A DNA stretch of 7,569 bases from Bacteroidota bacterium. GTDB lineage: Bacteria > Bacteroidota > Rhodothermia > Balneolales > Balneolaceae. The first letter of the stretch is position 1, and each line of letters starts with the position of its first letter. The DNA is taken from the NCBI GenBank assembly GCA_024635465.1, contig JAGXIS010000006.1:1-7569 (forward strand), written 5' to 3'. Shown piece by piece: positions 6,350-7,569 of this stretch. Position numbers and translations under genes: made by a program. The notes under the pieces were generated by a model, which was given only the letters and a program-made list of their open reading frames with translations, had not been told where the DNA came from and did not search any database.

Positions 6350-7569
6350 ATGGTAAAAATAGACATTGAAGGTGCAAAGAATTTTATTAAAACGGAGGAG
6401 TTTGCGGATGCCAATAAAAAAGCAGAAGCAGCTTACCAACAAATTGTTGATGGTAGTGGACTGGGGAGTGAGTGGCTTGGATGGAGGCGAATTCTTTCTG
6501 AACCCAACGATGCTGAACTGGAGGAGATAACAGACCATGCTACCCGAATTCGTGAAGATGCAGATCTGTTTATTGTTTGCGGTATTGGCGGATCATACAC
6601 AGGGGCCATGGCCATAATCAAAGCTTTAAATCCAGTATTCAGGAATAATGGCCCTGAAATTCTATTTGCCGGACATCACATGAGCGGGAAATATTTAAAG
6701 GAATTAATTCAATATCTGGAAGTGCCGAATGCTGAAGGAGAGTTGAAAAGTGTATATCTGAATGTAATTTCAAAATCGGGTTCAACACTTGAAACAGCAC
6801 TTGCATTCAGAATGCTCAGAAATTGGATTCATGATAATTATGAGGATGCCGATAGAAGAATAATTGCGACTACCGGTCCAACCGGTGGTGTCTTAAATAA
6901 AATTATAGAAGAGGAAGGGTATAAAAAATATATCATTCCTGAAGATGTGGGGGGGCGTTACTCTGTGTTGACTCCTGTAGGTTTATTGCCTATTGCAGTG
7001 GCCGGAATTGATATTCAGAGGCTCTTTTATGGGGCGGTATCGGTTTTGGAGCAAGAAGAGACAAACAGGAAAGCTTTGCTTGACTACGCTTCCATTCGTT
7101 TTTTGATGCATGAAAATGGGTATGCGGTAGATGTGATCGGTAGTTTTGAGCCAGAGTTGAATGGCTTTACGGCATGGATTCAACAACTCATAGGCGAAAG
7201 TGAAGGTAAAGAGGGGAAAGGATTATTTCCTGCCTTAGCCGGATTTTCAACGGATCTTCACAGTGTAGGTCAACTGATACAAGAGGGCCGGCGAAATATT
7301 TTTGAGACTTTAATAGTAGTGGATAAACCCATTTCAGATCTGGTCGTAAATCGAAGTGATGGTGAAAATATTGATCAATTAAACTACCTGACGGGTAAAT
7401 CATTTCATGAAATTAACAAAAGTGCTTTGGATGGAACCGTTCAAGCACATAGTGAGGGCGGTATCCCGGTATGTAAAGTGATCATTGATTCTCTAAATGC
7501 ACAGAGTTTAGGCGAATTAATCTATTTCTATGAGCTTTTTAATGGCTCCAAGCAGTTTGAATTTCCGCT
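6350..7569 (+). CDS. pgi: Glucose-6-phosphate isomerase, C-terminus missing
   Basis: Pgi interconverts glucose-6-phosphate and fructose-6-phosphate, supplying the substrate of the adjacent PfkA. The frame from ATG 6350 is open for 406 codons to the window end. It has two sugar-isomerase (SIS) domains: the first with GIGGSYTGA (78-86) and the phosphate-binding SKSGST (141-146), then signature 1, DVGGRYSVLTPVG (199-211) with Arg203. Later come the likely catalytic Glu283 in GESEGKEGKG (282-291) and His304 in DLHSVGQ (302-308). The layout matches the short bacterial type (about 450 residues, like B. subtilis Pgi) and not the 550-residue E. coli type, so around 40-50 residues, including the second signature (DQ-GVE-K), lie beyond the window. 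No Shine-Dalgarno sequence precedes the ATG. The start gives an N-terminus with no excess sequence. The 25-nt gap to pfkA contains no terminator, so cotranscription is likely. Confidence 0.96.
   Translation, partial: MVKIDIEGAKNFIKTEEFADANKKAEAAYQQIVDGSGLGSEWLGWRRILSEPNDAELEEITDHATRIREDADLFIVCGIGGSYTGAMAIIKALNPVFRNNGPEILFAGHHMSGKYLKELIQYLEVPNAEGELKSVYLNVISKSGSTLETALAFRMLRNWIHDNYEDADRRIIATTGPTGGVLNKIIEEEGYKKYIIPEDVGGRYSVLTPVGLLPIAVAGIDIQRLFYGAVSVLEQEETNRKALLDYASIRFLMHENGYAVDVIGSFEPELNGFTAWIQQLIGESEGKEGKGLFPALAGFSTDLHSVGQLIQEGRRNIFETLIVVDKPISDLVVNRSDGENIDQLNYLTGKSFHEINKSALDGTVQAHSEGGIPVCKVIIDSLNAQSLGELIYFYELFNGSKQFEFP

Noticed and set aside
6332..7403. Minus-strand open frames opposite pgi
   Set aside because: They are antisense to the pgi frame, which is open from 6350 to the window end and carries the family signatures.

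Overview
The window is an ordinary stretch of bacterial chromosome: seven protein-coding loci plus short regulatory gaps. I see no rRNA, tRNA, CRISPR array, insertion sequence or phage gene. It looks like a Gram-negative, menaquinone-using member of the Bacteroidota/Balneolota (Rhodothermota-like) group. The reasons are a PBP1A with a long acidic insert between its two enzyme domains, a long-chain polyprenyl synthase, an LpxH-type lipid A enzyme, moderately AT-rich DNA, and start codons that almost all lack a Shine-Dalgarno sequence. The placement is inferred from protein style and not from a search.

Positions 1-748, minus strand: the start of a complex I operon, with nuoA (complete) followed 2 nt later by nuoB (cut by the window edge). 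The 263-nt gap above it (749-1011) holds a candidate nuo promoter with an exact TTGACA, a small inverted repeat just upstream of it, and two longer inverted repeats that could end the transcript coming from the upstream operon.

Positions 1012-5107, minus strand: an apparent three-gene envelope/isoprenoid operon, transcribed as trans-polyprenyl diphosphate synthase, then an LpxH-like UDP-2,3-diacylglucosamine diphosphatase, then a bifunctional class A penicillin-binding protein (PBP1A). Gaps are 9 nt and then an ATGA overlap. The middle gene is split by a one-base frameshift in a T run, exactly inside its GDLFD metal-binding motif; restoring one T gives a full 257-residue enzyme with every expected ligand. 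This is the most notable anomaly in the window.

Positions 5108-5355: a divergent intergenic region with a TATAAT-like element and a seven-codon leader ORF that, unusually here, has a Shine-Dalgarno-like sequence.

Positions 5356-7569, plus strand: upper-glycolysis genes pfkA (6-phosphofructokinase) and pgi (glucose-6-phosphate isomerase, cut by the window end), 25 nt apart and probably cotranscribed. Pgi makes fructose-6-phosphate and PfkA commits it to glycolysis, whose NADH can feed the complex I encoded at the other end. I did not find a previously undescribed system; the findings are local anomalies and candidate regulatory sites.
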